64,000 nt of DNA from CAWJPY01 sp963844865 (GTDB lineage Bacteria > Acidobacteriota > Thermoanaerobaculia > Thermoanaerobaculales > Sulfomarinibacteraceae): positions 248,001 to 312,000 of the forward strand of contig CAWJPY010000012.1 of NCBI GenBank assembly GCA_963844865.1, read 5' to 3'. Numbering within the stretch: position 1 is the first letter of the stretch; every line of letters starts with the position of its first letter. Shown in pieces: positions 35,729 through 45,083 of the stretch. The position numbers were made by a program, and so were the translations under genes. The notes beneath the pieces are model-generated. The model worked only from the letters and a program-made list of their open reading frames with translations. It was not told where the DNA came from and searched no databases.

Positions 35729-36361
35729 ATGAACGACCTGATGACGAGGCTGGGCGCGAGCCTGATCGCGGGGCAGAGCGACACCATCAAGGCGCTGACC
35801 GAGGAGGCCCTCGAGGCCGGAGTCGCGCCCCGGGAGATCCTCGAGAGCGCCATGCGGCGCCCCATGGAGGAGCTCGGCGAGCGCTTCTCCCGCGGCGAGG
35901 CCTTCCTGCCCGAGCTGCTGCTGGCGGCCCACGGCATGAAGGCCGCCATGGAGGTCCTCAAGCCCGCCCTCACCCAGGGTGGGGTGGAGCCGCAGGGCAC
36001 CCTGCTTATCGGCACCGTCGCGGGAGACATCCACGACCTCGGCAAGAACGTGGTGGGGATGATGTTCGAGGGCGCGGCCTTCCGGGTCGTGGACCTCGGC
36101 GTCAGCGTGTCGGCGGCGCGCTTCCTGGACGCCTACCACGAGGTGAAGCCCGACCTGGTCGGTCTCTCCTCCCTGCTGACCACGACCATGCACGAGATGG
36201 GCGCCGTCATCCAGACCGTGCGCGGCGCCTACCCCGACGCCCGCTTCATCGTCGGCGGGGCGCCGCTCAGCCAGCCCTTCGCGGACGAGATCGGCGCCGA
36301 CGGCTACGCCCCCGACGCCCACACCGCCGTCAAGCTCGCCACCAGCATCCTCGGCCCCTGA
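35729..36361 (+). CDS. Corrinoid (cobalamin-binding) methyl-carrier protein, MtaC/MtbC-like
   Basis: A 210-residue carrier with the two usual modules. Residues 1-85 are the helical cap (IKALTEEALEAGVAPREIL, MEELGERFSRGEAFLPELLL). Residues 88-210 are the Rossmann B12 domain with the His-on motif GDIHDLGKNVV (Asp100, His102), then VGLSSLLTTTMHEM and GGAPLSQPFADEIGADGY. The His would bind cobalt from below. ATG 35729 has GGAGG 8 bases ahead. It carries a methyl group between a substrate methyltransferase (absent here) and the URO-D-type protein just upstream, with which it forms an operon. Confidence 0.92.
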   Translation: MNDLMTRLGASLIAGQSDTIKALTEEALEAGVAPREILESAMRRPMEELGERFSRGEAFLPELLLAAHGMKAAMEVLKPALTQGGVEPQGTLLIGTVAGDIHDLGKNVVGMMFEGAAFRVVDLGVSVSAARFLDAYHEVKPDLVGLSSLLTTTMHEMGAVIQTVRGAYPDARFIVGGAPLSQPFADEIGADGYAPDAHTAVKLATSILGP

Positions 36362-36387
36362 GGGGGTCGAGTCCGACCGCCCAGATC

Positions 36388-36422
36388 TGTACAGATTGTA
36401 AATGCGAGTTACAATCTGTACA
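36388..36422 (+). promoter_or_regulatory. Perfect 14-bp palindrome (operator) with -10 box, overlapping the start codon
   Basis: TGTACAGATTGTAA (36388-36401) is repeated in exact reverse complement as TTACAATCTGTACA (36409-36422), spacer 7 bases. Inside the right arm TACAAT (36410-36415) matches the -10 consensus at 5 of 6, placing transcription start at about 36422, the A of the ATG. The local sequence is AT-rich in a GC-rich genome. It looks like a dimeric repressor site that controls a leaderless message for the ATPase gene. Confidence 0.7.
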
Positions 36423-37633
36423 TGGCCGACCAGCTGATCCAGCGCCGGATCCAGCCCGCGCTGCGCGAGCTGGCGCGTTCCTTCCCGACCGTCACCGTCA
36501 CCGGTCCTCGCCAGTCGGGCAAGACCACCCTGTGCAGGATGGCGTTTCCCAAGCTGCGCTACGTCTCGCTCGAGAACCCTGACGATCGGAGGTATGCGGT
36601 CGAGGACCCGCGCAGCTTCCTGGCGGAGCTGAGCGGCGGCGCGATCCTGGACGAGATCCAGCGGGCTCCGGAGCTGGCGAGCTACCTGCAGGGAGTTGTG
36701 GACGACGATCCCGCACCGGGCCGCTTCGTCCTCACAGGTTCGGTCAACCTCGCCCTGCACACGGAGGTGACGCAATCGCTGGCCGGACGCACCGCCTTGA
36801 TCGAGCTGCTCCCGCTGGATCTCGACGAGCGTCGCAAGCTCTCTCCCGTGGACGACTTGTGGGAAGCGGTGTGGCAGGGGGGATACCCGGCCATCCACCA
36901 TCGGGGAGTTCCCGCAGACCGATGGCTTGCAGCCTATGTCAGCACCTACGTCGAACGCGACGTTCGCCAGCACCTCGCGGTGGGAGACCTCCGGGCGTTC
37001 CAGGGCTTCTTGGAGCTGGTGGCCGGCGCAACGGCCGGTCTCGTCAACCAATCCGAGCTGGGGAGCGGCATCGGCGTGTCTCACAACACGGCGAGGTCGT
37101 GGCTGTCCGTTCTGGAGGCGGGGTACATCGTGACGCTGCTCTCGCCGCTGCACCGAAACCTGCGCAAGCGTGTCGTCAAGGCGCCGAAGGTGCATGTCAT
37201 CGACAGCGGTCTGGCGTGCTGGCTCCTCGGCATCCGCTCCCCGGAGGAGCTGCGGCGCCATCCTCTGCGAGGGGCTCTGTTCGAGTCGTGGGTCACGGTC
37301 GAGGTGTACAAGGCGATCGCGGCTCGGGGGATGCGTGCGCGCCTGCACTACTGGCGGGACCATCGGGGGCGCGAGGTGGACCTGGTGGTCGACCGCGGCC
37401 GCGACCTGGTGGCGGTCGAGGTCAAGTCGGCTGCAACCCTCCATTCCTCGTTCTTCGAGCAGCTCGAGTACTTCTCGGAGCTGGCGCGTGAGGCCGTGCC
37501 GGCGCCCGCGGAGGGCGTGCGCGGGGTGGTGGCGTACGGCGGGGACCGCAGGCAGGAGCGGTCAGCCGGCCTGGCCCTGCCGTGGACAGAGATTCAGGGG
37601 TACCCCTGGGTGGCGACAGCCAGTTCCTCGTGA
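36422..37633 (+). CDS. AAA (AAA_14) ATPase with C-terminal DUF4143
   Basis: A 403-residue protein. The N-terminal P-loop domain has VTGPRQSGKTTLC (Walker A, about 28-36), GGAILDEIQRAPELASYLQ (Walker B) and GRFVLTGSVNLAL (sensor 1). A middle winged-helix-like part (GSGIGVSHNTARSWLSVLEA) precedes DUF4143: VHVIDSGLACWLLGI, GALFESWVTVEVYKAI, HYWRDHRGREVDLVV and LVAVEVKSA. The last D...E-V-K arrangement resembles the PD-(D/E)XK nuclease core. This family is widespread, often mobile and of unknown role. It has no ribosome site; its ATG coincides with the predicted transcript start in the palindrome at 36388-36422. Confidence 0.9.
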   Translation: MADQLIQRRIQPALRELARSFPTVTVTGPRQSGKTTLCRMAFPKLRYVSLENPDDRRYAVEDPRSFLAELSGGAILDEIQRAPELASYLQGVVDDDPAPGRFVLTGSVNLALHTEVTQSLAGRTALIELLPLDLDERRKLSPVDDLWEAVWQGGYPAIHHRGVPADRWLAAYVSTYVERDVRQHLAVGDLRAFQGFLELVAGATAGLVNQSELGSGIGVSHNTARSWLSVLEAGYIVTLLSPLHRNLRKRVVKAPKVHVIDSGLACWLLGIRSPEELRRHPLRGALFESWVTVEVYKAIAARGMRARLHYWRDHRGREVDLVVDRGRDLVAVEVKSAATLHSSFFEQLEYFSELAREAVPAPAEGVRGVVAYGGDRRQERSAGLALPWTEIQGYPWVATASSS

Positions 37634-37990
37634 GTCCGGCCTCGAGCCGGTCTCGGAACGAGTGGCGTGTGCGGGTGCCGAGGAGATCGCCAGATGACCG
37701 GGCCCGGCTGCGCGGCCTGCCCTGGTGCCTCCCGACTCCGGCGTGTAGTCTCGATCTCCGCCCTTCCTGATCCGAATATGTTGCAAGATCGCGGCGAAAG
37801 CACCAGACTTGTCGACAAACCGATCTCCGGAAGCAGCGGCCGGCGGGATCGCGCCGTCGACGGGTGAGCGCCGAACAGGGGCGCCGTCATCCGTCGTGGG
37901 CGCGCGCCGGTTCCGTCCGGACCGAGGTGCTGCCGGGGACTGGCGCGCGCCGAGACCGGGGACGGACCAGACCATGTGGGGGAGCCTCTG
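37634..37990. other. Intergenic region, no gene seen
   Basis: These 357 bp follow the ATPase gene and precede the kinase. I find no repeat or terminator. Several short frames cross it but none has a ribosome site and plausible sequence. The kinase promoter is probably here. Confidence 0.4.
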
Positions 37991-40590
37991 ATGCTGCGGG
38001 CCGGCTCGACCATCGGCCCCTACCGGATCGTCACGCCCCTCGGGGCCGGCGGGATGGGGGAGGTCTACCGGGCGCGGGACGCGCGCCTGAGCCGCGAGGT
38101 GGCGGTGAAGGTCCTGCCCGAGCAGGTGAGCAGCGATCCTGACCGTCTCAACCGCTTCGAGCGCGAGGCGCGGGCGGCGGCCGCCCTCAGCCACCCCAAC
38201 ATCCTCGCCATCTACGACGTGGGCACCCACGACGGTCAGCCGTACATCGTCACCGAGCTCCTCGAAGGCCAGACGCTGCGCCAGCTCATCGACGAGGGCC
38301 TGACCATCGGCAAGGCGGTGGAGCTCGCCGGCGCCATCGCCAACGGCCTGGCGGCGGCACACGAGCGCGGCGTGATCCACCGCGACCTCAAGCCCGGCAA
38401 CGTCCTCGTCACGACCGGGCTCGTCAAGCTCCTGGATTTCGGCCTCGCCAAGCTCACCGAGGGGCAGCCGCTCGGCGGACGTGGCGGCGGACACGGCGAC
38501 CGAGGACTCGCCCACGGGCGCCGGCGTGGTGCTCGGGACCAGCGGCTACATGGCGCCCGAGCAGCTGCGCGGCAAGTCCGTGGACCACCGGGCGGACATC
38601 TTCGCGTTCGGCTGCGTGCTCTATGAGATGCTCTCGGGGCGGCGCGCCTTCGCGGGTGAGACCTCGGTAGACGTCGCGGCGGCGATCCTCTCCCGGGATC
38701 CGCCGCCGCTGAGCGAGACCGATCGACCCGTCCCACCCGCACTCGAACGCATCGTCAAGCGCTGCCTGGAGAAGCGCCCCGACGACCGCTTCCAGTCCGC
38801 CCGTGACGTCGCCTTCGCCCTCCAGGCCCTGTCGGAGGGCCATGCGACCGTGCCACCGACCGAGCGGCCCAGGCGCTCCATCGCGCTGCGTATTCCGTTC
38901 TGGGCGGCCGTGACCGTGACGGCGATCCTCCTGGCTGCTGCCGGGCTCCAGGTCGCCAGACGCTGGCTGTCGCAGCCCCCGCTGCCGATCGCCAAGCACG
39001 TCGCCGTGATGACGTTCACGGCCGACGGGGAGGACGCCCAGCTGCAGAAGCTCGCCGCTGGGCTGACCGAAGTGGTGGCCGGTGGGCTCGATGTCGTCGA
39101 GCACGACACCGCGAAGGGGTTCTGGGTCGTGCCTCGCGCCGAGGCTCTCAAGCGCGGTGTGCAGACGATCCGGGATGCCCATCGGAAGTTCAACGCGACG
39201 GTAGCACTCTGCGGCACATTGGACCGTCGCGGCGACAGCCTTCACCTGGCCGTGGCCGCGGTCGAACCGCGCACGAGCAGGGCCATCCGCACGGCCGTGG
39301 TCGAGGACAGCGCCAGCAACCTGTCCTCGTTCCAGGATGGTCTCATCCTGCGCATCGCACGCATGCTCGACGTCGACGTCCCGGAGGAGACCGCGGCGCA
39401 TCTCGCGACGCTGGCGACCACCATGCCCCAGGCATTCCAGGCCTACCTCGAGGCCCAGGCTGCACTGGCTGCGTCCGAAGAGACCGACAACGTCGAGCGG
39501 GCGATCGCGCTGCTCGAGACTGCGACGGCGCAGGATCCGCTGTTCATGCCGGCGCGAGTTGCGCTGGGGCGGGCCTGCCTGCGGATGCACGAGGCGACCG
39601 GGCAGACCGCCTGGCTGGACCGAGCGATGGCCGAGGCCCAGCGCGTGGTGGAGCACGGACATCGGACCGACGCCTATCGCCTGCTGGCGGCCGTCCAGAA
39701 GGCCGGCGGCCATTTTCCCGAGGCGCTGGCGACCCTCGAGCGGGCGGCGCATGCCGGCCGCTCCGATGCCGATGCACACGTGGAGCTCGCCTCGGCGTAC
39801 GAGGCGGCGGATCGTTCCAGCGACGCGGAGCACGAGCTTCCAGCGGGCGATCTTCCTTCGGCCCGGCTACTGGCCTCCCCACCACCACCTCGCCCTGCTC
39901 CATCTCGCCCAGGGGAGGTACGAGGCGGCGGCGACCCAGTGGCGCGAGGTGATCGACTGCGCTCCGGAGCTGACCCTGGGCTACAACGATCTGGGGATGA
40001 TCTACTTCTTCCTGGGGCGGAGCGATCAGGCGCGAGAGCTGTTCGAGCGCTCCCTCGCTATCGAACCGAGCCGGTACGCTCTTTCCAACCTCGGCACGCT
40101 CTACTTCGAGGACGCGCGGTTCGCCGACGCCGTGAGCATGTTCGAACGGGCAACGGCGGAGGATGACAGCTCCTATAAGACCTGGGGCAACCTCGCCTTC
40201 GCGTACAAATTCGCCGGCGCTCCCGAGAAGGCGGAGTCCGCTTTCCGACGCGCGGTCGAGCTGGCCGAGGCCTATCTCGCCGAGTCGTCGGACGACCTCG
40301 CTGCCACCACCGACCTCGCCGACTACTACGCCATGCTCGGGGATCCCGCACGGGGCCGGGAGCTCATCGAACCCGTGCTTGCCGCAGATCCCACCGATCC
40401 CCAGCTGATCGCCGACATCGCCGAGTGCCTGTGGGACCTCGACGACCAGTCACGGGCGTTCGAATGGGTCGGCCGAGCGTTCGCGGCCGGCGTCCAGCGC
40501 CGCCGTTTCGAGCAGCGACCGACCCTGCGCGACCTGGTCGCCGATGAGAGATACCAGCGTCTGATCCAGGACCTCCCGAAACAGACCTGA
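37991..40590 (+). CDS. Membrane Ser/Thr protein kinase (PknB-like) with extracytoplasmic TPR domain (two frame changes)
   Basis: About 866 residues. The kinase domain has GAGGMGEVYRARD, VAVKVL (Lys40), HRDLKPGN (Asp131) and LLDFGLAKL (Asp149). The frame changes near 38481, then GTSGYMAPEQLRG, RADIFAFGCVLYEML and the rest of the kinase. One membrane helix follows (IPFWAAVTVTAILLAAAGLQV), then a TolB-N/FlgO-like domain (HVAVMTFTADGEDAQLQKLA, ATVALCGTLDRRGDSLHLAV) and a long TPR array (PQAFQAYLEAQAALA, ALATLERAAHAGRS). A second change near 39835 leads to SFQRAIFLRPGYWPPHHHLA and LGYNDLGMIYFFLGRSDQA. ATG 37991 is preferred, with GGGGAG 8 bases ahead. It probably senses through the TPR part. Confidence 0.88.
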
Positions 40591-40627
40591 GGATGGGAGG
40601 CCGCGAGCCTCCCGGAAGGAGGACGAG

Positions 40628-41114
40628 ATGGCGCCCACGACGAAACGACTCACGTGTTCCAGGAGGAGATGGCTGGGACTGGCCCTCGCCATCTGCATCA
40701 TGGTGCCGGCGTTGCTGGTGCTGCCGGGGTGCTGCAGCACCTTCTGCAAGGGCTGGTGCGCGAAGCGGTCCACTTCGCACGTCATGACCTTCGCCATCAT
40801 GGAGTGCGCGCCGAAGGAGTGTCTCTTCTGATCTTCCCGGCCAGTTGCGACAAGTGCACCGTGGGCAGGTCGTCCACTTCGCCAACACGACACCGTACAG
40901 GATCACGGTCACCGTTCAGCCGCCTAGCGGGACCGTCTTCGAGGGTGTGGCGAACGGCCCCTTCGACGTGCGGGCGGGCGAAATCAAATTGCTGAAGGTG
41001 TCATCGGCAGCGTCGGTGCTCCCGGGGAACGTGTTCCCGCTCAAGTTGGAGGTCACTGCACCGGGTGTGCTCTGCCCGGGCTACCCGGGCCCCGGCATGG
41101 AGGTGGACAACTAG
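40628..41114 (+). CDS. Small lipoprotein with PGCCS lipobox (frame change)
   Basis: The frame from ATG 40628 (GGAGGA just ahead) encodes a basic start and a signal with lipobox LVLPGCC, then CSTFCKGWCAKRS and MECAPKECLF. It stops at 40829, but another frame carries on without pause (LIFPASCDKCTV, then VVHFANTTPYRITV, TVFEGVANGPFDVRAG, NVFPLKLEVTAPG), which reads as a beta-sandwich of about 80 residues. One or two indels between 40828 and 40870 would join them into a 160-residue lipoprotein. The PGCCS lipobox also occurs in the convergent C13-like lipoprotein, and the two stops share CTAG at 41111-41114. Confidence 0.6.
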
Positions 41115-42655
41115 GGAACGGAGACTGCGAGCTGGGTCTTGTTGTTGTCCATACCGATCACGACCTCGGCGGTGGACTCGTCGCCGTCGGCGTCGAGCTT
41201 GGCGATGATGAGGTAGTCCCCGCCCCCGTTCTCCGGTTTCCACTTGACGCAGGTCTGCTGTGAGCCAGCGGGCGAGATATTTGCCACGAGCGTCTGGCCT
41301 AATTCTCCCCAGTCAGCGCCGCCTGAAGCCGTACTGTTGCCGGGGGGGCCGTTGGTGTGCACAGCGTAGAATCTCACGGTGACGTCGATTGCGTCGGAAC
41401 ATCCGAGGTTGCGGACAGTGGCGCACACGTCGTAGGGGGGCTGGTCCCCGGAGATCTGAAGATCTGGTGTGTTGAGGGAGGCAGCCGAGGGCACACGCCC
41501 GTCGTCGGCGTCGTGATCCTTGCTGTAGACCTCGACAGCCGCTCCCGGCCTGGGCAGGGCCGGGTAGGTACAGCCGCCGACGTGGGCCGGGTCCCTGATT
41601 CCCGGATGCATGTCATCCAGCAGGGGATCCTGATTTTCCTCCGTGACCTTCATTCTTGCGAACTCGTACACCTCCCGGGCGGAGGCGAGACCGTTGGCGT
41701 CCGCGTCCACCTCGGTGGACAGTGAGGTCCGATTCTGATCGAGTAGGTGGCCCCAGAGGGCCAAGGCGATCCGATAGCTGAAACGTCCGTGGACCACGCT
41801 GGCGTCGCCGTCCTCCGGGTAGGTCCACCAGAGCGACCTTTCCATGCAGTTGTTGAGCATGTAGCTGCTGGGGTTTGCAAGGGGCTCCCCGGCGGAAGCC
41901 ATGACGACGCTGTCCGGCCGTTGAAGGTCGTCGAGCCAGCCACCGCTGCGGCAGGTTTCCATCACGAACGTGCGTCGGAGCGGTTCCAGCTCGGCCAGCA
42001 TTCCCGCCAGCTCGCTATCGGAGAGGCCGTAGCTATCGTTGAACATCAGGTCGGTCTGGCACGCAGTAGTCTCAGCGTGGCCCTTGATCCACAGGAACAG
42101 AGAGTCCTCAGGACGCAGGCGCGGGATGCCGGCGCATGAGAAGCCACCGGAGGAGCCAGACCACGAGCAGCACTTGCACTTGCCATGGCGGCGAACTGCC
42201 GGACGCCCCCGGGCGAGGCAGCAGAGAACGTGAGCGAGGTTGGTCTTGGATGACAAGCCCGAAGAATTTTCAAGCGCGTAGTCTGTTATCACCGGCTTGC
42301 CCGGGCCGGCGTAGGTGCTCGTGAGCAGGTCATTGCATGCGAACTTCTGTGCGGTCGGGTTGTAGGTGTCATATTCTTGGCTCTCGAAATCCGATCCATC
42401 CCCGTACAGCACGAAGATGTTGTCGGGCTCGTACCCGTTGTGGAGCAACGCGCAGTAGATCAGGACCGTGTCATACCAAAACTCGGACTGCTCAGCCTCA
42501 TTGTCTTCCAACGCTTTCGTGGTGCTCGCCAGCACCGCGAACTTTTGCGGCGGCCCCTCCAGTGCCGCCGTCTTCCCAGGTCGGAGGGAGCAGCAGCCGG
42601 GAACGACCAACAGCGCTAGGCACACAACCGGAATCTCAGCGATCGTTCGTCGCAT
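41111..42655 (-). CDS. Lipoprotein with C13 (legumain-like) cysteine peptidase and CARDB-type domain
   Basis: A 514-residue protein. ATG 42655 opens on a signal with lipobox VVPGCC, so it is lipid-anchored. The peptidase part has KFAVLASTTKALEDN, LLHNGYEPDNIFVLYGDG, the catalytic His193 in SLFLWIKGHAE and the catalytic Cys235 in FVMETCRSGGWLDDL, then VVMASAGEP: this is the legumain/GPI8 clan CD order (His, then Cys). A Cys-rich insert (HGKCKCCSWSGSSGGFSC) sits between. The C-terminal 110 residues resemble a CARDB adhesion domain (CATVRNLGCSDAIDVTVRFY, NGGGDYLIIAKLDADGD). A surface protease, possibly transpeptidase-like, is inferred. The propeller gene lies 11 bp upstream, same strand, so an operon is likely. 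Confidence 0.75.
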   Translation of the reverse strand: MRRTIAEIPVVCLALLVVPGCCSLRPGKTAALEGPPQKFAVLASTTKALEDNEAEQSEFWYDTVLIYCALLHNGYEPDNIFVLYGDGSDFESQEYDTYNPTAQKFACNDLLTSTYAGPGKPVITDYALENSSGLSSKTNLAHVLCCLARGRPAVRRHGKCKCCSWSGSSGGFSCAGIPRLRPEDSLFLWIKGHAETTACQTDLMFNDSYGLSDSELAGMLAELEPLRRTFVMETCRSGGWLDDLQRPDSVVMASAGEPLANPSSYMLNNCMERSLWWTYPEDGDASVVHGRFSYRIALALWGHLLDQNRTSLSTEVDADANGLASAREVYEFARMKVTEENQDPLLDDMHPGIRDPAHVGGCTYPALPRPGAAVEVYSKDHDADDGRVPSAASLNTPDLQISGDQPPYDVCATVRNLGCSDAIDVTVRFYAVHTNGPPGNSTASGGADWGELGQTLVANISPAGSQQTCVKWKPENGGGDYLIIAKLDADGDESTAEVVIGMDNNKTQLAVSVP

Positions 42656-42666
42656 CTCCTGCCTCC

Positions 42667-43669
42667 CTAGGGGTGGGGGTCTTGCTGGCCATGCTCTGCA
42701 AAGGGACCCGCATCGGGCGCCTTGTAGTCGGATGCCTCGTAGACCGGCGGCAGGACCGGTTGGACGGGAGCGATCTTGCCCTCTTTCCGGTCGGCGATCA
42801 CGAGGCGGCCCCGGTACAGGAGGAGAGCGGTCGGATCCGAGCCCTCCTCGAGACCCTTGATGTCGTATAACGCCAGATGGGTGATGACCGTTTTGGGTGA
42901 CTTTCCGAGGCGGCGGACCATCAGGCGGTCCGGGAGCTTGGGACCGTTGTAGCCGATCGTCACCAGCAGCGAGTCGGCGAAGAGTAGGCCGCGTGGCTCG
43001 CAGGACGGAAAGAACCTCTGCAGCGTCTTGCCGGTCTCCACATTCACCCGGTACAGGCTCGAGCACAGCCCGCAGCCGGTGGCGAGCCACAGGGTCCGTC
43101 CGTCCCAGGTCAGGCCGGTGATCGACGGCACCTCGTGGAGGGCGGCGGGCGGAATCGGAGCTGTGGCGATCCGTTCACCAAGATCTCCATCGACCGCGAC
43201 AATCTGCTTGGACTCCTCGACGACAACCCAGAGTTTTTCGCCATCCCAGGTGATCGGTCCGGGTGCGCTCTTCTGCCAACCTGGCAGTGACCCCCAACCT
43301 TTGTCGGTGTACAGATAAACCTTTCCCTTGCTGCGATCACTGCACCACAGGCGGGTGCCGTCGGTAGCCAACCCTACGGGGTCGTTTCCGGGGTGTGGCG
43401 ATTCCCCAGTCCCAAGGTAAGGTGACGATTACGGCGTTGGCCGACCGCATTTCCGTAGGCGTCGGCTGCGCCTGGCCCGCGAAGGCCGCCAGGATTGTGG
43501 TCAAGACCAGCGCTAGGCGGCCAGGCCATCGACGAACGGCAGGGCGGTGATGCGGGTCCGTCGAAATTTTGCAGGGGTCGTGGTCGATGCGGCGGTGGGG
43601 TGCCTGGACGTCGATCCACAGACGTAATGCCGGGGCAAACCGGGAGCCCGTCATGGAGCCACTCGTCAT
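42667..43669 (-). CDS. Exported propeller-like protein (one frame change)
   Basis: About 333 residues from ATG 43669, which has GGAGG 5 bases ahead. The N-terminal 85 residues hold a charged head and an internal hydrophobic segment (GRLALVLTTILAAFAG) that acts as late signal or anchor. The frame changes near 43395. Blade-like repeats then follow (GLATDGTRLWCSDRSKGKVY, PITWDGEKLWVVVEESKQI, GLTWDGRTLWLATGCGLCSS, RGLLFADSLLVTIG), typical of NHL/SMP-30-like propellers. It ends in PFAEHGQQDPHP. It is the upstream partner of the C13-like lipoprotein gene and could present or bind its substrate, which is inference. Confidence 0.65.
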
Positions 43670-44150
43670 CGGAACCTCCTCCGCTGATGGACGACCGAAA
43701 CCGGCACCACACTGACCCCGCAAGACTCCGAAGATGTCCGACTCGAGATGGTCAAATCGGACCTCCCCCAAGTGCCGGAACTCTTGTCTAGGTTCTTTCA
43801 CACAATCTGGTTCCCCATCCCTGTGGAGTCAAGTGCTTCCCCGCCACGGCGTGCCTCCGTCGACGAACGCGATATGCGATAGGTGCCACGCACCACATCG
43901 CCGCAGTGTCGGCGTCAGGGATGGGGAGACCGATGTCGAGGCGATCGGTGTGCGCCTCCATGGCCGGGCACCTGGATCGAGGTCACGATGGTTCCTGAAG
44001 GCCCGTGACTGTCTCGAAGGGCGAGCGGGTGCTGGTTGAGATTCCCGGACGACGATGCGAACATTCTGAGTACAGAGGAGTCGAAACTGTCCAGGTGGCC
44101 GGCGCGTGAGGCGCCTCGTGCACACCGTCATCGACGGATCTGGAGGCGAC
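43670..44150. other. Intergenic region with a diverged hairpin repeat
   Basis: These 481 bp lie between divergent genes. GTGCCACGCACCACATCGCCG near 43883 with GATGTCGAGGCGATCGGTGTG is a loose relative of the GCCACG...CGTGGC repeats at 50981, 52699 and 53935. No gene is supported. Confidence 0.35.
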
Positions 44151-44909
44151 ATGAGTGTTGAGGTGCAGGTCAGTACGAGAGAGTGGATGGTCGTGGTGGT
44201 CCTGCTGGTGGGTGTGGCGGGCCTGTCGGGGTGCGGAGCTTCGGACCGCGGCGACCGCACGACCTCGGGCGCCGCGATGTCAGAGGCTGGAGAGTCTGGT
44301 GGAGGGACGGCCGGGGGGTTCGTGTTCGACGGCAAGGCCGACGACTGGGCATCGATCCCCCCGGTCGTCGAGGAAGCCGGGGCGTCGGGGGTCGACCTCG
44401 ATCACGAGGTGGACATCAAGCAGGTCTACTTCGCCAACGACGAGCAGTATCTCTATGTGTTCTTGACCACCGAGCCGTCCATCGAGGAGCGCTGGCAGAA
44501 GACCGACTCGTCGAGCGGTTTCGTGGAGATCTACTTCGACACCGACATGGACTCGTCCACCGGCTGTCACGGGGTGATGGGCTTCGACTACGGTTCCATC
44601 GACGGCTACGAGCGCCGGATCTGGATGCCGATCGGCGTGATGGCCGGCCCGGACGGAAGCACGCCGATGTTCGGAGCCGATCTCGGCGCACCGGGCGAGA
44701 ACGGGCAGTTCAGCTTCAACACGATCCACACCGAGAGCACCGCCGACCCGGACGACCTCATCGGCTTCGGCAGCGACGGGGTGGAGTTTGCGGTCCCGAT
44801 GGATGGGCTCGGCGTCTCGACCGGCCAGCGCGTCCGGGTGCTGATCAAGGAGGACGCGAACGCCTTCGAGAAGGAGGGGTACACCGAGCTGCACTACACC
44901 TTCTCGTAG
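44151..44909 (+). CDS. Lipoprotein with CBM9/DOMON-like beta domain
   Basis: A 252-residue lipoprotein. ATG 44151 follows GGAGG by 4 bases. The signal VVVVLLVGVAGLSGC ends in a lipobox (LSGC); a Ser/Gly/Ala linker follows. The rest (FVFDGKADDWASIPPVVEE, DIKQVYFANDEQYLYVFLTT, SGFVEIYFDTDMDSSTGC, GFGSDGVEFAVPMDGLGV) is the pattern of CBM9-like/DOMON beta-sandwiches that bind sugars or heme at the cell surface. The W and the D-x-D pairs may bind ligand or calcium. It appears monocistronic. Confidence 0.75.
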   Translation: MSVEVQVSTREWMVVVVLLVGVAGLSGCGASDRGDRTTSGAAMSEAGESGGGTAGGFVFDGKADDWASIPPVVEEAGASGVDLDHEVDIKQVYFANDEQYLYVFLTTEPSIEERWQKTDSSSGFVEIYFDTDMDSSTGCHGVMGFDYGSIDGYERRIWMPIGVMAGPDGSTPMFGADLGAPGENGQFSFNTIHTESTADPDDLIGFGSDGVEFAVPMDGLGVSTGQRVRVLIKEDANAFEKEGYTELHYTFS

Positions 44910-45083
44910 CGAGAGGGCCCCAGATCCTCGCCGCCTCTCTCCGTCTTCATGGTCTCCTCCCCGGACTCGGCCGTTATCGCACCTGGCGTCTGCGAGCGTG
45001 CGGGCCTTCGCCGCCGATCCAGCGGAAAGCATCTGGTATCGTGGGCGGCACACCACGACGAGCTGCGACGGAGGACCGGAGCG

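Noticed and set aside
33871..36045. A 724-codon leftward frame opposite the methyltransferase and corrinoid genes
   Set aside because: Antisense to strong URO-D and B12 motifs; it also runs through the fold-back repeat.
40628..40831. A complete 67-residue lipoprotein ending at ECLF
   Set aside because: A beta-rich continuation follows at once in another frame up to the shared CTAG stop, so a frame break is more likely, though the short form is not excluded.
42656..43090. N-terminal extension of the C13-like lipoprotein frame
   Set aside because: It overlaps the propeller gene, lacks a ribosome site, and would bury the signal peptide and lipobox at residue 146.
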